From positions 744,001-808,000 of the forward strand of contig CAVTJL010000004.1 in NCBI GenBank assembly GCA_963735065.1: a stretch of 64,000 nt of DNA, read 5' to 3'. The notes under the pieces were generated by a model, which did not search any database, was not told the origin of the DNA, and worked only from the letters and a program-made list of their open reading frames with translations. This document shows positions 41,030 through 49,829 of the stretch, in pieces. The stretch's first letter is position 1. The number at the start of each line of letters is the position of its first letter. The DNA comes from CAVTJL01 sp963735065 (GTDB taxonomy: Bacteria > Pseudomonadota > Alphaproteobacteria > Geminicoccales > Geminicoccaceae). The position numbers and the translations under genes were made by a program.

Positions 41030-42702
41030 CGGCCGGCCGCCAGCGCCTCGGCCCTGATCTCAGAGAGCGAGGCGCGCGGCGTGAGCGCCTCGGGGTCGAC
41101 CCGAACCTCGATCAGCGCGGGACCCTTCTGCGCCTGGGCCTCGGCGAAGGCGGCTGCAAAGTCGGCCGTCCGCGTCACGGTGGCACCGAAGGCGCCATAG
41201 GCCCGTGCCAGCGCCGCGAAGTCGGGGTTGGCGATCTCGGTGCCGAGGACGCGCGTCGGGAACTCGCGCTCCTGGTGCATCCGGATCGTCCCGTACATGC
41301 CATTGTTGACGACGATCACGGTGAGCCTGAGGCCGTGCTGGACGGCCGTCGCCATCTCCTGGCCGGTCATCATGAAGCAGCCGTCGCCAGCGAAGCACAC
41401 GACGGGTCGATCCGGGTGAACGAGGGCCGCTGCGACCGCGGCCGGCAGCCCGTAGCCCATCGAGCCCGAGCAGGGCGCCAGCTGCGTCTTGAACCCGCGA
41501 TAGCTGTAAAAGCGGTTGACCCAGACGCAGTAGTTGCCGGCACCGTTGGTAACGATGGCCTCGGCCGGCAGCGTTGCCCGCAGCTGCTTGATGATCTCGC
41601 CCATCTGGACGTCGCCGGGCACGGCCTTGGGCTCGCGCCAAGCGAGGTAGGACTGTCGCATCGCCGCCGTGTCCTCGGCCCACGGCCGGCGCTCCAGCGC
41701 CGGCATCGCCGCCAGCGCCTTGGCGAAGGCGGTCATGCCCGTGAGGATCGGCAGATCCGGCTCGTAGATCCGGCCCAGCTCCTCGGGATCGTTGTGGACA
41801 TGGACAAAGCGCTGCGTTGGTCTCGGGATCTCCAGGAGAGAGAAGCCCTGCGTGGTCATCTCGGAGAGCCGGGAGCCCACCACGATCAAAAGGTCGGCCG
41901 TCTTGATGCGCTCGACCAGCTTCGGGTTCGGGCCGATCGCGATATCGCCCACATAGCAGCGATGCTCGTTGTCGAGCAGGTCCTGGCGCCGGAAGCCGCA
42001 GGCGATCGGGAGGTCGGTGGTCTCGGCGAGCTGCCTGATCGCGGTCACGCCGTCGGCGCTCCAGCCGCCACCGCCCAGGATCACCATCGGCCGCTCGGCA
42101 CGCTCCAGCATCTGCCGCAGGCGCGCAAGGTCCTCGGCACCGGGATGTGCCTCGACCCGCCTGTAGGGCCGCCCGTCCTCGACTGCCGCCCGGTCCATCA
42201 GCATGTCCTCGGGCAAGGCCAGCACGACGGGACCGGGCCGGCCCGCCGTTGCGGTCATGAAGGCACGGTGGACGAGCTCGGGAATGCGGTCGACGCTATC
42301 GATCTCGGCGACCCATTTGGCGATTCCGCCGAACATCTGCCGGTAATTGACCTCCTGGAACGTGTCGCGCTCCACGCTGCCGCGGTCGATCTGACCGATG
42401 AAGAGGATCATCGGCGTGCTGTCTTGCTGGGCTATGTGCACGCCGGCGCTGGCGTTGGTGGCGCCAGGGCCGCGCGTCACGAAGGCGATGCCCGGCCGGC
42501 CCGTGAGCTTGCCAAAAGCCTCGGCAGCCATCGCAACGCCGCCCTCCTGGCGGCAGATGACGTAGCGGATCTCGGGCGCGTCGTAGAGCGCGTCCAGAAC
42601 GGCAAGATAGCTCTCGCCCGGCACGCCGAAGCAGAGGTCGACGCCATGAATGCGAAGCTGATCGACGAGGATCTGGCCGCCGCGCCGCCGGTTGTCGCTC
42701 AT
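41026..42702 (-). CDS. Thiamine-diphosphate enzyme, acetolactate synthase large-subunit-like
   Basis: A 558-residue ThDP-dependent enzyme. The catalytic Glu is in YVICRQEGGVAMAAEAFGK, RGPGATNASAGVHIA is the conserved N-terminal segment, and the ThDP motif is FAGDGCFMMTGQEMATAV, ending in VVNN. No regulatory small subunit (ilvH) is adjacent, so it may be a catabolic carboligase or decarboxylase rather than biosynthetic AHAS. The frame runs to 42849, but the ATG at 42702 has GGAAGGAG just upstream. It is divergent from the sensor kinase, with repeated palindromes in the gap. Confidence 0.85.
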   Translation of the reverse strand: MSDNRRRGGQILVDQLRIHGVDLCFGVPGESYLAVLDALYDAPEIRYVICRQEGGVAMAAEAFGKLTGRPGIAFVTRGPGATNASAGVHIAQQDSTPMILFIGQIDRGSVERDTFQEVNYRQMFGGIAKWVAEIDSVDRIPELVHRAFMTATAGRPGPVVLALPEDMLMDRAAVEDGRPYRRVEAHPGAEDLARLRQMLERAERPMVILGGGGWSADGVTAIRQLAETTDLPIACGFRRQDLLDNEHRCYVGDIAIGPNPKLVERIKTADLLIVVGSRLSEMTTQGFSLLEIPRPTQRFVHVHNDPEELGRIYEPDLPILTGMTAFAKALAAMPALERRPWAEDTAAMRQSYLAWREPKAVPGDVQMGEIIKQLRATLPAEAIVTNGAGNYCVWVNRFYSYRGFKTQLAPCSGSMGYGLPAAVAAALVHPDRPVVCFAGDGCFMMTGQEMATAVQHGLRLTVIVVNNGMYGTIRMHQEREFPTRVLGTEIANPDFAALARAYGAFGATVTRTADFAAAFAEAQAQKGPALIEVRVDPEALTPRASLSEIRAEALAAGR

Positions 42703-42855
42703 CCGCCTCGCTCCTTCCGATCTGCCCGTGCCGCCGTCGCGACCGTCGCGGCTTAGCCGGATTTGCCGGCGGTGTGTAGGGCCGAACGCGCACGGCCGCT
42801 GGCGCCGCAAAGCGAGGGCGCGACGGACGCTCGGACGAGATACCGACAACGTACC

Positions 42856-42898
42856 CCTTCACGTGACGACTGCCTCGTCTCCTGCTACCTTCACGTGA
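42856..42898. promoter_or_regulatory. Two copies of CCTTCACGTGA with palindromic core TCACGTGA
   Basis: CCCTTCACGTGA-type sites occur at 42856-42866 and 42888-42898. Each contains the 8-bp palindrome TCACGTGA. They are exactly 32 bases apart, close to three helical turns, and in the same orientation. They lie in the 241-base gap between the divergent TPP-enzyme and sensor-kinase genes, within 90 bases of the kinase ATG. This is the arrangement expected of cooperative binding sites for a dimeric regulator. The regulator is unknown. Confidence 0.6.
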
Positions 42899-42943
42899 AA
42901 ATCTGGTGGCGGCGCGTTGGCTGCCGAGCGGTGCCGAGGGGGG

Positions 42944-44605
42944 ATGGCGACGACGCAGCTGGATCAGGCGCCGGGCGGGCATCGCAAGGGCGGTAAATCG
43001 GAAGAGATGGCGCTCGCGTGGCCCCTGGCGGCGCTGGTGGTCCTAGCCATCGCGACCTTGTGGGGCTCGCTCTGGTTCGGCAGCTCGCAGCTCGACAGGA
43101 GCCAACGCGCTGTCGAGCTGCGGATCGTCACGGCGCAGATGAACGACGGCCTCGCCGACCTCGCCCGCAGCGTCACTGATTCCGCGTGGTGGAACGACGC
43201 CTATCGGCGGCTAGCTGGAACGGTGGACGTGGACTGGGCCGATCGTAACATCGGCCCCTATCTCTACAACGTGCACGGCATCGACCTGTCGACCGTGGTC
43301 TCGCCGAACGGACAGGTGCTCTACGCCCGCTTGGAGGGCCAGCCCAGCTCCAGCGACGAGCTCGGCCCGGCTCTTCAGATGCTCGTGGAGCGGGCGGGCG
43401 GCGACAGCGAACACGGCGTCGTGCCAGCCAAGGCTTTCATACGACACGCCTCGACCATCTACGAGGTCGCGGTCTCGCCGATCCTCCCAGAGGAGGACAC
43501 CCAACCTCCGGTGAGCGCAGCGGGCGCAAATCGGCTGGTCCTCGCGCGGCGGATAGACGCCCGGCTGCTGCTTTCGCTCGCGAACAGCTACGCCATCGAT
43601 GACCCCGTCGTCGCGGAGAGCCCTCTCCCGAGCCGCGAGATGCTGCCATTGCCCGGCCCGGACGGTACGGCGGTCGGCTATCTCGCGTGGCGGGCCAGCC
43701 GACCCGGCAGGATTCTCCGCCGCTGGACGGCGCCAGCGCTGCTCGCCGCGCTCGGTGTCTTCGGCCTCTTCGCCTGGCTCACCTTGCACAATCTGCGGCG
43801 CACCGCCGCCCTTTGGGCCGCCCACGAGGCAGCGATACGACGCAGTGCTGAGCGCGAGCGTCTCGAGAAGGCGCAGCATGCGTTCGTCGCGACGGTCAGT
43901 CACGAACTTCGCACCCCCCTCACCGCGATCGACGGATCGCTGGCACTCGTCGACAGCGGAGCTGTCGGCACCCTGCCTGACAAGGCGCGGCAGCTCGTAG
44001 CGATCGCACGGCGCAACAGCCGGCGGCTCGTCGCGCTGGTCAACGACATCCTCGACATCGAGCGGCTCGAGGCAGGGCTCGTCGAGCTTGAGCTCGCTGC
44101 CATCGATCTCCGGCGTCTCGCAGAGCAGAGCGTCGAGATCAATCAACCCTACGCGGCACGCACTGGCACCAGGCTCGAGCTGGTGGCTGGACTCGATCGA
44201 CCGCAGGTCTGGGGAGATGCCGACCGCGTCGTCCAGGTTCTCACAAATCTCCTCAGCAACGCCGTCAAATACTCGCCGCCCGGCTCGCTCGTCCGAGTAG
44301 CGGTGCGACAGCGCGAGGGTCGGGCGCGAGTCGAGGTCACCGACCAGGGACCGGGCATAGCGCCCGACTTCCGGGAGCGCCTGTTCCAGCGCTTCTCGCG
44401 GGCTAGCGACGAGCTGGCACGCCGTGCTGGTGGCTCGGGGCTGGGTCTCTATATCGCCCGCGTGCTTGTCGAGCGTCAGGGTGGCAGCATCGGTGTCGAT
44501 TCCACGCCGGGCAAAGGCTCGACATTCTGGTTCGAGATACCCCTGCTCACGGCCAAGGCACCGGCCACCGAGATCCGCAGCGCGACCGCCGCCGTGGGCG
44601 TCTGA
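42944..44605 (+). CDS. Membrane sensor histidine kinase with CHASE4-type periplasmic domain
   Basis: A 553-residue kinase. TM1 is at about 22-46, followed by a periplasmic CHASE4-like domain (VTDSAWWNDAYRRL, then VSPNGQVLYARLEG) and TM2 at about 261-281. HisKA has the phospho-acceptor His320 in ATVSHELRTPL, and HATPase has QVLTNLLSNAVKYSPPGS, VTDQGPGIAPDF and GSGLGLYIARVL. A TTG at 42917 opens the frame, but the ATG at 42944 with GAGGGGG before it is preferred. No response regulator is adjacent, so it is an orphan. The signal is unknown. Confidence 0.88.
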   Translation: MATTQLDQAPGGHRKGGKSEEMALAWPLAALVVLAIATLWGSLWFGSSQLDRSQRAVELRIVTAQMNDGLADLARSVTDSAWWNDAYRRLAGTVDVDWADRNIGPYLYNVHGIDLSTVVSPNGQVLYARLEGQPSSSDELGPALQMLVERAGGDSEHGVVPAKAFIRHASTIYEVAVSPILPEEDTQPPVSAAGANRLVLARRIDARLLLSLANSYAIDDPVVAESPLPSREMLPLPGPDGTAVGYLAWRASRPGRILRRWTAPALLAALGVFGLFAWLTLHNLRRTAALWAAHEAAIRRSAERERLEKAQHAFVATVSHELRTPLTAIDGSLALVDSGAVGTLPDKARQLVAIARRNSRRLVALVNDILDIERLEAGLVELELAAIDLRRLAEQSVEINQPYAARTGTRLELVAGLDRPQVWGDADRVVQVLTNLLSNAVKYSPPGSLVRVAVRQREGRARVEVTDQGPGIAPDFRERLFQRFSRASDELARRAGGSGLGLYIARVLVERQGGSIGVDSTPGKGSTFWFEIPLLTAKAPATEIRSATAAVGV

Positions 44606-44722
44606 CAAGTCTTCGAGACTGCTCCCGCGGAAGGCCCGCCCCGAGCCCTGTGCGACGACCGGTTCTGGAACTATGGGGTGGCTCGAGCCTATATGAGGGC
44701 AAGCGTTACGGTCGAGGGGGCG

Positions 44723-46012
44723 ATGACGGGATCGAGCTTGGAGCTTCTCTACGGCAAGGGCACGATCGAGCTGCGCCTGCCAGACAGCGCGCGTCCGTCT
44801 GTCATCCGCAAGCGGCCGATGCCGCTGCTGCCCAGGCCCGAGGAGGCGATCGCCCTGGCCTTGGCACGGCCGCTCGGCACGCCACCTCTCGCGGAGCGCG
44901 CCCGGGGTTGCCGGAGCGCCTGCATCCTCATCTGCGACATCACCCGGCCCGTGCCCAACGGCCTCTTTCTCCGGCCGCTGGTTCAGCTGCTGCTCGACGC
45001 CGGAGTCCCTCGCGAGGGCATCCGCGTCGTCGTCGCGACCGGCCTCCACCGCCCCAACGAGGGCGAGGAGCTGAACGAGCTGGTCGGTGACCCTTGGGTG
45101 ATGGAAACGGTCGCCGTCGAGAACCACGTGGCCACCGACGACGAGGCGCATGTCGATCTCGGCCGCACGCCGCGCGGCACGGTCGTGCGGCTCGACCGAC
45201 GCTTCGTGGAGGCCGACCTCAAGATCGCCACAGGCCTTGTCGAGCCGCACTTCATGGCCGGCTGGTCCGGCGGGCGAAAGGTGATCGCACCCGGCGTGGC
45301 CCATGCCGAGACGATCACGACGTTCCACAACAGCCGCTTCATGAGCCACCCCCGCGCCGCCAACTGCGTGCTGGATGGCAACCCTCTGCACGAGGAGCAG
45401 CTCGCCATCGTCGACATGATCGGCGGTGCCATGGCCCTCAACACGGTGATCGACGAGGAGCGCCGCCTCGCCTTCGTCAATTTCGGCGAGATCAAGGCGA
45501 GCCATCTGGCCACGGTCGACTTCGTGCGTGACTACGCCGAGGTGAGAGTGCCGCGCCGCTTCAGGACTGTCGTCACGAGCGCCGCCGGCTATCCGCTCGA
45601 CAAGACGTATTATCAGACAGTCAAAGGCATGGTGGGGCCACTCGACATTCTCGAGCCCGGTGGCGATCTGATCATCGCCTCTGCCTGCTCCGAGGGCATG
45701 GGCTCCAGGCACTATGTCGAGGCACAGCGCCGGCTGGTCGATCTCGGTGTCGAGGGCTTCTGGGGCAGCATCAAGGACAAGCCGCACGCGGCCATCGACG
45801 AGTGGCAGACCCAGATGCAGCTGAAGCCTATGCGGGTGGGGACGGTGAGGCTCCACAGCGACGGGCTCTCGGCCGAGGATCTGGCGCTCACCGGGGTCGA
45901 GCCGGCGCCGTCGCTCGAGGCCGCGATCGCCGACAGCATCCGCCGCCACGGCGATCCCGACGTGGCCGTCGTCCCGGAAGGCCCCTACGTCGTGCCCGTT
46001 CATGCCGCCTGA
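44723..46012 (+). CDS. larA: Nickel-pincer-dependent lactate racemase family protein LarA
   Basis: A 429-residue LarA homologue, which racemises or epimerises 2-hydroxy acids using the nickel-pincer nucleotide. Residues matching the L. plantarum cofactor and catalytic positions are present: His109 (ATGLHRP), His176 (GLVEPHFMAGW), Lys186 (GGRKVIAPG) and His202 (TTFHNSRF). Starts at 44678 and 44693 are possible, but the ATG at 44723 follows GAGGGGG and gives the family length. LarA paralogues act on varied substrates, so lactate is not assured. larC overlaps its end by 11 bases. Confidence 0.9.
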   Translation: MTGSSLELLYGKGTIELRLPDSARPSVIRKRPMPLLPRPEEAIALALARPLGTPPLAERARGCRSACILICDITRPVPNGLFLRPLVQLLLDAGVPREGIRVVVATGLHRPNEGEELNELVGDPWVMETVAVENHVATDDEAHVDLGRTPRGTVVRLDRRFVEADLKIATGLVEPHFMAGWSGGRKVIAPGVAHAETITTFHNSRFMSHPRAANCVLDGNPLHEEQLAIVDMIGGAMALNTVIDEERRLAFVNFGEIKASHLATVDFVRDYAEVRVPRRFRTVVTSAAGYPLDKTYYQTVKGMVGPLDILEPGGDLIIASACSEGMGSRHYVEAQRRLVDLGVEGFWGSIKDKPHAAIDEWQTQMQLKPMRVGTVRLHSDGLSAEDLALTGVEPAPSLEAAIADSIRRHGDPDVAVVPEGPYVVPVHAA

Positions 46013-47225
46013 GACCGTGGATCACATCCATCTGGATCCGGTGGGCGGAATTGCGGGGGACATGTTCGCCGCGGCGCTGTGCCATGCCCGGCCGGACCTC
46101 GAGCCCGGTCTGTTGCGCGCGCTGGGCGAGGTGGGGATGCCCGAGAATGTGCGCCCGGGGTTCGCCGAGGATCGCCGGGGCGGCATGGCCGGCCGCCGCT
46201 TCACTGTGGAAGTGGAGCATGGTCGTCATCACCACCACCACGGGCAGGCGAGCGGCACCTTCGCCGCAATCCGCGACCGGCTGCGGACCAGCGGCCTCAA
46301 CGAGGTCGCGAGGGAACGCGCCATCGCGATCCTGACCCTCCTGGCCGAGGCCGAGGCGCAGATCCACGGCGTGCCGGTCGAGACGGTGCACTTCCACGAG
46401 CTGGCCGACTGGGACTCCATCGCCGATGTCGTCGCTGCCGCTTGGCTGATCGAGGCGCTGGGGCGGCCCTCCTGGTCGGTCGGCCCTTTGCCGCTGGGCG
46501 GCGGGCGTGTGCGTGCGGCCCATGGCAGCCTGCCGGTGCCGGCACCCGCCACCGCCTTGCTGCTCGAGGGTCTGTCCGTCGTGGACGACGGCATCGGCGG
46601 CGAGAGGGTGACGCCGACGGGCGCCGCGATCGTTCGGCACCTGGCCCCAAGGCCGCGGCCGTCCGGGCGTCCGCTCAGGCTCGTCGCGACCGGCCATGGC
46701 CTGGGAACCCGCGAGATCCATGGCCTGCCCAACATGCTCCGCGCCCTGCTTCTCACCGACGACGAGACGGCGGCGATCGGCACCGACCGGGTCGGCGTGA
46801 TCCGCTTCGAGATCGACGACCAGACGGCCGAGGATCTGGCGCTCGGCCTCGATCGGGTGCGCGCGCTCCCTGAGGTGCGCGACGTCTGTCAGTGGCCGAC
46901 CATGGGCAAGCGCGGGCGCATGGGTGCGGCCGTTCAGGTGCTCTGCAAGGCTGAGGCACTCGAGCGTGTCGCCGATGCCTGCCTCGCCGAGACCAGCACG
47001 ATCGGGCTTCGCCTCGGCATCGAGGCCCGCCGCGTGCTTGATCGCCGGGCCGTGGCAACCACCATCCGGGATGTGCCTTTGGACGTGAAGACCGTGCAGC
47101 GGCCAGGCGGTGAGCGAAGCGCAAAAGCGGAGCTCGCCTCGCTCGAGGCGGCGGCGGGCTCGTTCGCCACCCGCGCCCGGCAGCGGCGCGCCGGTGAGGC
47201 CCGTGCGCTGGAGGAGGACTCGTGA
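46002..47225 (+). CDS. larC: Nickel insertion protein LarC (cyclometallase), fused single-ORF form
   Basis: A 407-residue protein that inserts nickel into the pincer precursor using CTP. The N-terminal DPVGGIAGDMFAAAL and VHFHELADWDSIADVVAA segments are the family signatures. A His-rich stretch, RHHHHHGQ at about 75-82, fits a nickel-binding loop. The C-terminal domain (GTDRVGVIRFEIDDQ to the end) corresponds to LarC2. In L. plantarum, LarC needs a programmed frameshift to join the two halves; here both are in one frame. It overlaps larA and, by GTGA, larE. Confidence 0.9.
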   Translation: MPPETVDHIHLDPVGGIAGDMFAAALCHARPDLEPGLLRALGEVGMPENVRPGFAEDRRGGMAGRRFTVEVEHGRHHHHHGQASGTFAAIRDRLRTSGLNEVARERAIAILTLLAEAEAQIHGVPVETVHFHELADWDSIADVVAAAWLIEALGRPSWSVGPLPLGGGRVRAAHGSLPVPAPATALLLEGLSVVDDGIGGERVTPTGAAIVRHLAPRPRPSGRPLRLVATGHGLGTREIHGLPNMLRALLLTDDETAAIGTDRVGVIRFEIDDQTAEDLALGLDRVRALPEVRDVCQWPTMGKRGRMGAAVQVLCKAEALERVADACLAETSTIGLRLGIEARRVLDRRAVATTIRDVPLDVKTVQRPGGERSAKAELASLEAAAGSFATRARQRRAGEARALEEDS

Positions 47226-48034
47226 ACGGTGATCTCGCGGCCCTCGAGGCAGCGCTGCGTGACATCGGGCGCCTTGCAGTGGCGGCAAGCGGCGGCGTCG
47301 ACAGCATGACGCTCGCCGTCGTGGCGGGCCGCACCCTCGGCCGCGACATGGCGGTGTTCCATGCCGTCTCGCCGGCCGTGCCGCCAGAGGCCACGTCCCG
47401 CGTGCGGCGCTGGGCGGCGCGGGAGGGCTGGCGTCTCGAGGTCATCGATGCGGGCGAGCTGGACGATCCCGACTATCTGGCCAACCCGGTCAACCGCTGC
47501 TTCTTCTGCAAGCGCGACCTCTACGGCACGATCCGCCGCCACACCGAGGGCACCATCGCGTCGGGGACCAACCTCGACGATCTGGGCGACTTCAGGCCGG
47601 GCCTGAAGGCCGCAGAGCAGCACGGCGTACGGCACCCCTTCGTCGAGTGTGGGATCGACAAGGCGCGCGTCCGCGCCCTTGCCCGGAGCCTCGCCCTCGA
47701 CGATCTGGCCGAGCTGCCCGCGGCACCCTGCCTTTCCAGCCGCATCGAGACGGGCATCCCCGTCACCGCGGCCCGCCTGGGCCTCGTGCTCGAGGCCGAG
47801 AAGCTGGTCGAGCAGACCGTGGGCCCAGGCACGCTCCGTTGCCGCGTGCTGCCCGCCGGCCTGCGAATCGAGCTCGAGCCTCACCTCCTCGACAGGCTAG
47901 ACCCGCCGGCACGCGAGGATCTGCAAGGCGCCATCGACCGCCTCCAGCGCCGCCTCGGCCATGCGGGGCCGGTCGAGCTTGCACCCTATCGCCGCGGAAG
48001 CGCCTTCAAGCGCGCAGGTGCCGGTGCCGGCTGA
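47222..48034 (+). CDS. larE: Pyridinium-3,5-bisthiocarboxylate mononucleotide synthase LarE (sulfur transferase)
   Basis: A 270-residue ATP-dependent sulfur insertase for the pincer cofactor. The PP-loop ASGGVDSMTLAVV is at about 22-34. A CxxC is present (NRCFFCK, Cys93 and Cys96), plus Cys170 in APCLSSRI. L. plantarum LarE sacrifices a single Cys, while LarE proteins with three conserved cysteines can carry a 4Fe-4S cluster and act catalytically. This one has the three-Cys pattern. It starts with GTG overlapping the larC stop. Confidence 0.9.
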   Translation: MNGDLAALEAALRDIGRLAVAASGGVDSMTLAVVAGRTLGRDMAVFHAVSPAVPPEATSRVRRWAAREGWRLEVIDAGELDDPDYLANPVNRCFFCKRDLYGTIRRHTEGTIASGTNLDDLGDFRPGLKAAEQHGVRHPFVECGIDKARVRALARSLALDDLAELPAAPCLSSRIETGIPVTAARLGLVLEAEKLVEQTVGPGTLRCRVLPAGLRIELEPHLLDRLDPPAREDLQGAIDRLQRRLGHAGPVELAPYRRGSAFKRAGAGAG

Positions 48035-48686
48035 CCTCGTTTTCGACGCCGACCGGACGGCCCGCATCGGCATCGCCGAGGCGATCCTCTGTGCCAGCAA
48101 GAGCACCGCACAGCTCGAGGCCATCGTGGCCGAGCTGGCGGACCGTGAGGCGCCGCTCCTTCTGACCCGCCTCGACGAGGCGCAGCACCGGGACCTCCAG
48201 CCCTCGACACGGGCGCTGCTGGACTATGACCCGGTGTCACGCACGGCCTTCCTTGGGCGGGTGCCGGAGCCGCAGCGGCCGGAGCGGGTGGCGATCGTGA
48301 CCGGCGGCACGGGCGATCTGCCGGTCGCCCTCGAGGCGGCCCGCACGCTGGCCTTCCACGGCGAGGCGGCCCAGCGCCACGTGGACATCGGGGTCGCAGG
48401 CCTGTGGCGGCTGCTTGAGCGGCGCGAGATCCTGGCCACCTTCCCCGTCGTCATCGCTGCGGCCGGCATGGAGGGCGCCCTTTTCTCCGTGCTGGGCGGG
48501 CTCGTCGGCAGTGCGGTGATCGCCGTGCCGACCTCGATCGGCTACGGCGTCACGGCCGGGGGGACGGCGGCGCTGCATTCGGCCCTGGGCAGCTGCTCGC
48601 CCGGCATCATGGCCGTCAATATCGACAACGGCTTCGGCGCTGCCTGCGCCGCGCTGCGGATCCTGCGAGCGCTCGACCGGACCTAG
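48018..48686 (+). CDS. larB: Pyridinium-3,5-biscarboxylic acid mononucleotide synthase LarB
   Basis: A 222-residue enzyme related to AIR carboxylase (PurE), which carboxylates and hydrolyses nicotinate adenine dinucleotide to start pincer-cofactor synthesis. Motifs include ARIGIAEAILCASKS, VAIVTGGTGDLPVALEAA, AAGMEGALFSVLGGLV and VPTSIGYGVTAGGTAAL. In-frame starts are ATG 47961 and GTG 48018 or 48024. I prefer 48018, since homology begins just after it, giving a 17-base overlap with larE. It is convergent with rodA (4-base overlap). Confidence 0.9.
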   Translation: MPVPADLVFDADRTARIGIAEAILCASKSTAQLEAIVAELADREAPLLLTRLDEAQHRDLQPSTRALLDYDPVSRTAFLGRVPEPQRPERVAIVTGGTGDLPVALEAARTLAFHGEAAQRHVDIGVAGLWRLLERREILATFPVVIAAAGMEGALFSVLGGLVGSAVIAVPTSIGYGVTAGGTAALHSALGSCSPGIMAVNIDNGFGAACAALRILRALDRT

Positions 48687-49828
48687 AGGTCGTCGAAAAA
48701 GCGCGGGATGGCCACCTCCCTGTTCACATCGACATTGAGGAGAAGGCCGCAGCCGATCAGCACCGTCAGCATGGCGGTGCCCCCATAGGAGATCATCGGC
48801 AGGGGCACGCCCACCACGGGGATCATGCCCGTCACCATCGCCACGTTGATGACGACGTAAAGCATCAGGTTGCAGGAGATGCCCATCGCCAGCAGCCGCC
48901 CGAACTGGCTCGTCGAGCGCAGGGCGATCACGAAGGCCAGAGCCAGCACCGCCAGGAAGAGGGCGAGGACCACGGAGCCGCCCACAAAGCCCAGCTCCTC
49001 ACCCAGCATCGTAAAGGCGAAATCGGTCTGCTTCTCGGGCAGGAAGCTCAGCTGCGCCTGGGTGCCGTGAAGATAGCCCATGCCCCAGAAACCACCCGAG
49101 CCCAGCGCGATCTTCGACTGGATGATGTGATAGCCGGTGCCCAGCGGGTCCTTCTCGGGGTCGAGGAAAGTGAGGACGCGCTCACGTTGGTAGTCGTGCA
49201 GGCGCGACCAGATGACCGGCACGGCAGCGCCGCCACCCAGGCCGACGATGAGGAAGTTCCACAGCCGGACACCGGCCAGGAACAGCATGGCACCGCCCAC
49301 GGCGAGCAGCATCACGGCCGTGCCGAGATCGGGCTGCTTCAGGACCAGGGCTGCGGGGGCGAGGATCATCAGCACCGGCGGCACGAGACGCAGGGGTCGC
49401 CTCACCTCGTCCAGGTGGGCGCCGTGGAAGTAGCGGGCCAGCGCCAGGACCAGCGCGATCTTCATGATCTCGGAGGGCTGAAGCTGGATCGGACCGAGAT
49501 CGATCCAGCGCTGGGCTCCCTTGCTGATGGCGCCGATGACCTCGACGGCGACGAGCAGCGTCAGAGCCATCCCATAGATGGCGTAGGCGCCCCGGAAGAT
49601 GAGCCGGATGTCGACCAGCGCCACCACCATCATGATCGCGAGGCCCATCGCGAGACGCACGAGGTGCCGCCACGCCCAGGGCTGGTTGCTGCCGCCGCCC
49701 GCCGAGTAGAGCAGCGCGTAACCCACGAGCCCGAGCAGGACCAGCAGCGCCACGAGGGGCCAATGGAGCTGCCTGAGCTTGTCAAGGGAACCGAGCTCTG
49801 GCTGGCGGAAGCGGGAGGCGGCCTGCAT
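48683..49828 (-). CDS. rodA: Rod shape-determining protein RodA (SEDS peptidoglycan glycosyltransferase)
   Basis: A 381-residue polytopic membrane protein that polymerises lateral-wall glycan with PBP2. Visible SEDS features are LGPIQLQPSEIMKIALVLAL, FLDPEKDPLGTGYHIIQSKIA with GSGGFWGMGYLHGTQ, and FLPEKQTDFAFTMLGEELGF, then GVPLPMISYGGTAM near the end. It is the last gene of the mreBCD-mrdA-rodA run, 1 base after mrdA. Confidence 0.96.
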   Translation of the reverse strand: MQAASRFRQPELGSLDKLRQLHWPLVALLVLLGLVGYALLYSAGGGSNQPWAWRHLVRLAMGLAIMMVVALVDIRLIFRGAYAIYGMALTLLVAVEVIGAISKGAQRWIDLGPIQLQPSEIMKIALVLALARYFHGAHLDEVRRPLRLVPPVLMILAPAALVLKQPDLGTAVMLLAVGGAMLFLAGVRLWNFLIVGLGGGAAVPVIWSRLHDYQRERVLTFLDPEKDPLGTGYHIIQSKIALGSGGFWGMGYLHGTQAQLSFLPEKQTDFAFTMLGEELGFVGGSVVLALFLAVLALAFVIALRSTSQFGRLLAMGISCNLMLYVVINVAMVTGMIPVVGVPLPMISYGGTAMLTVLIGCGLLLNVDVNREVAIPRFFDDL

Positions 49829-49829
49829 C

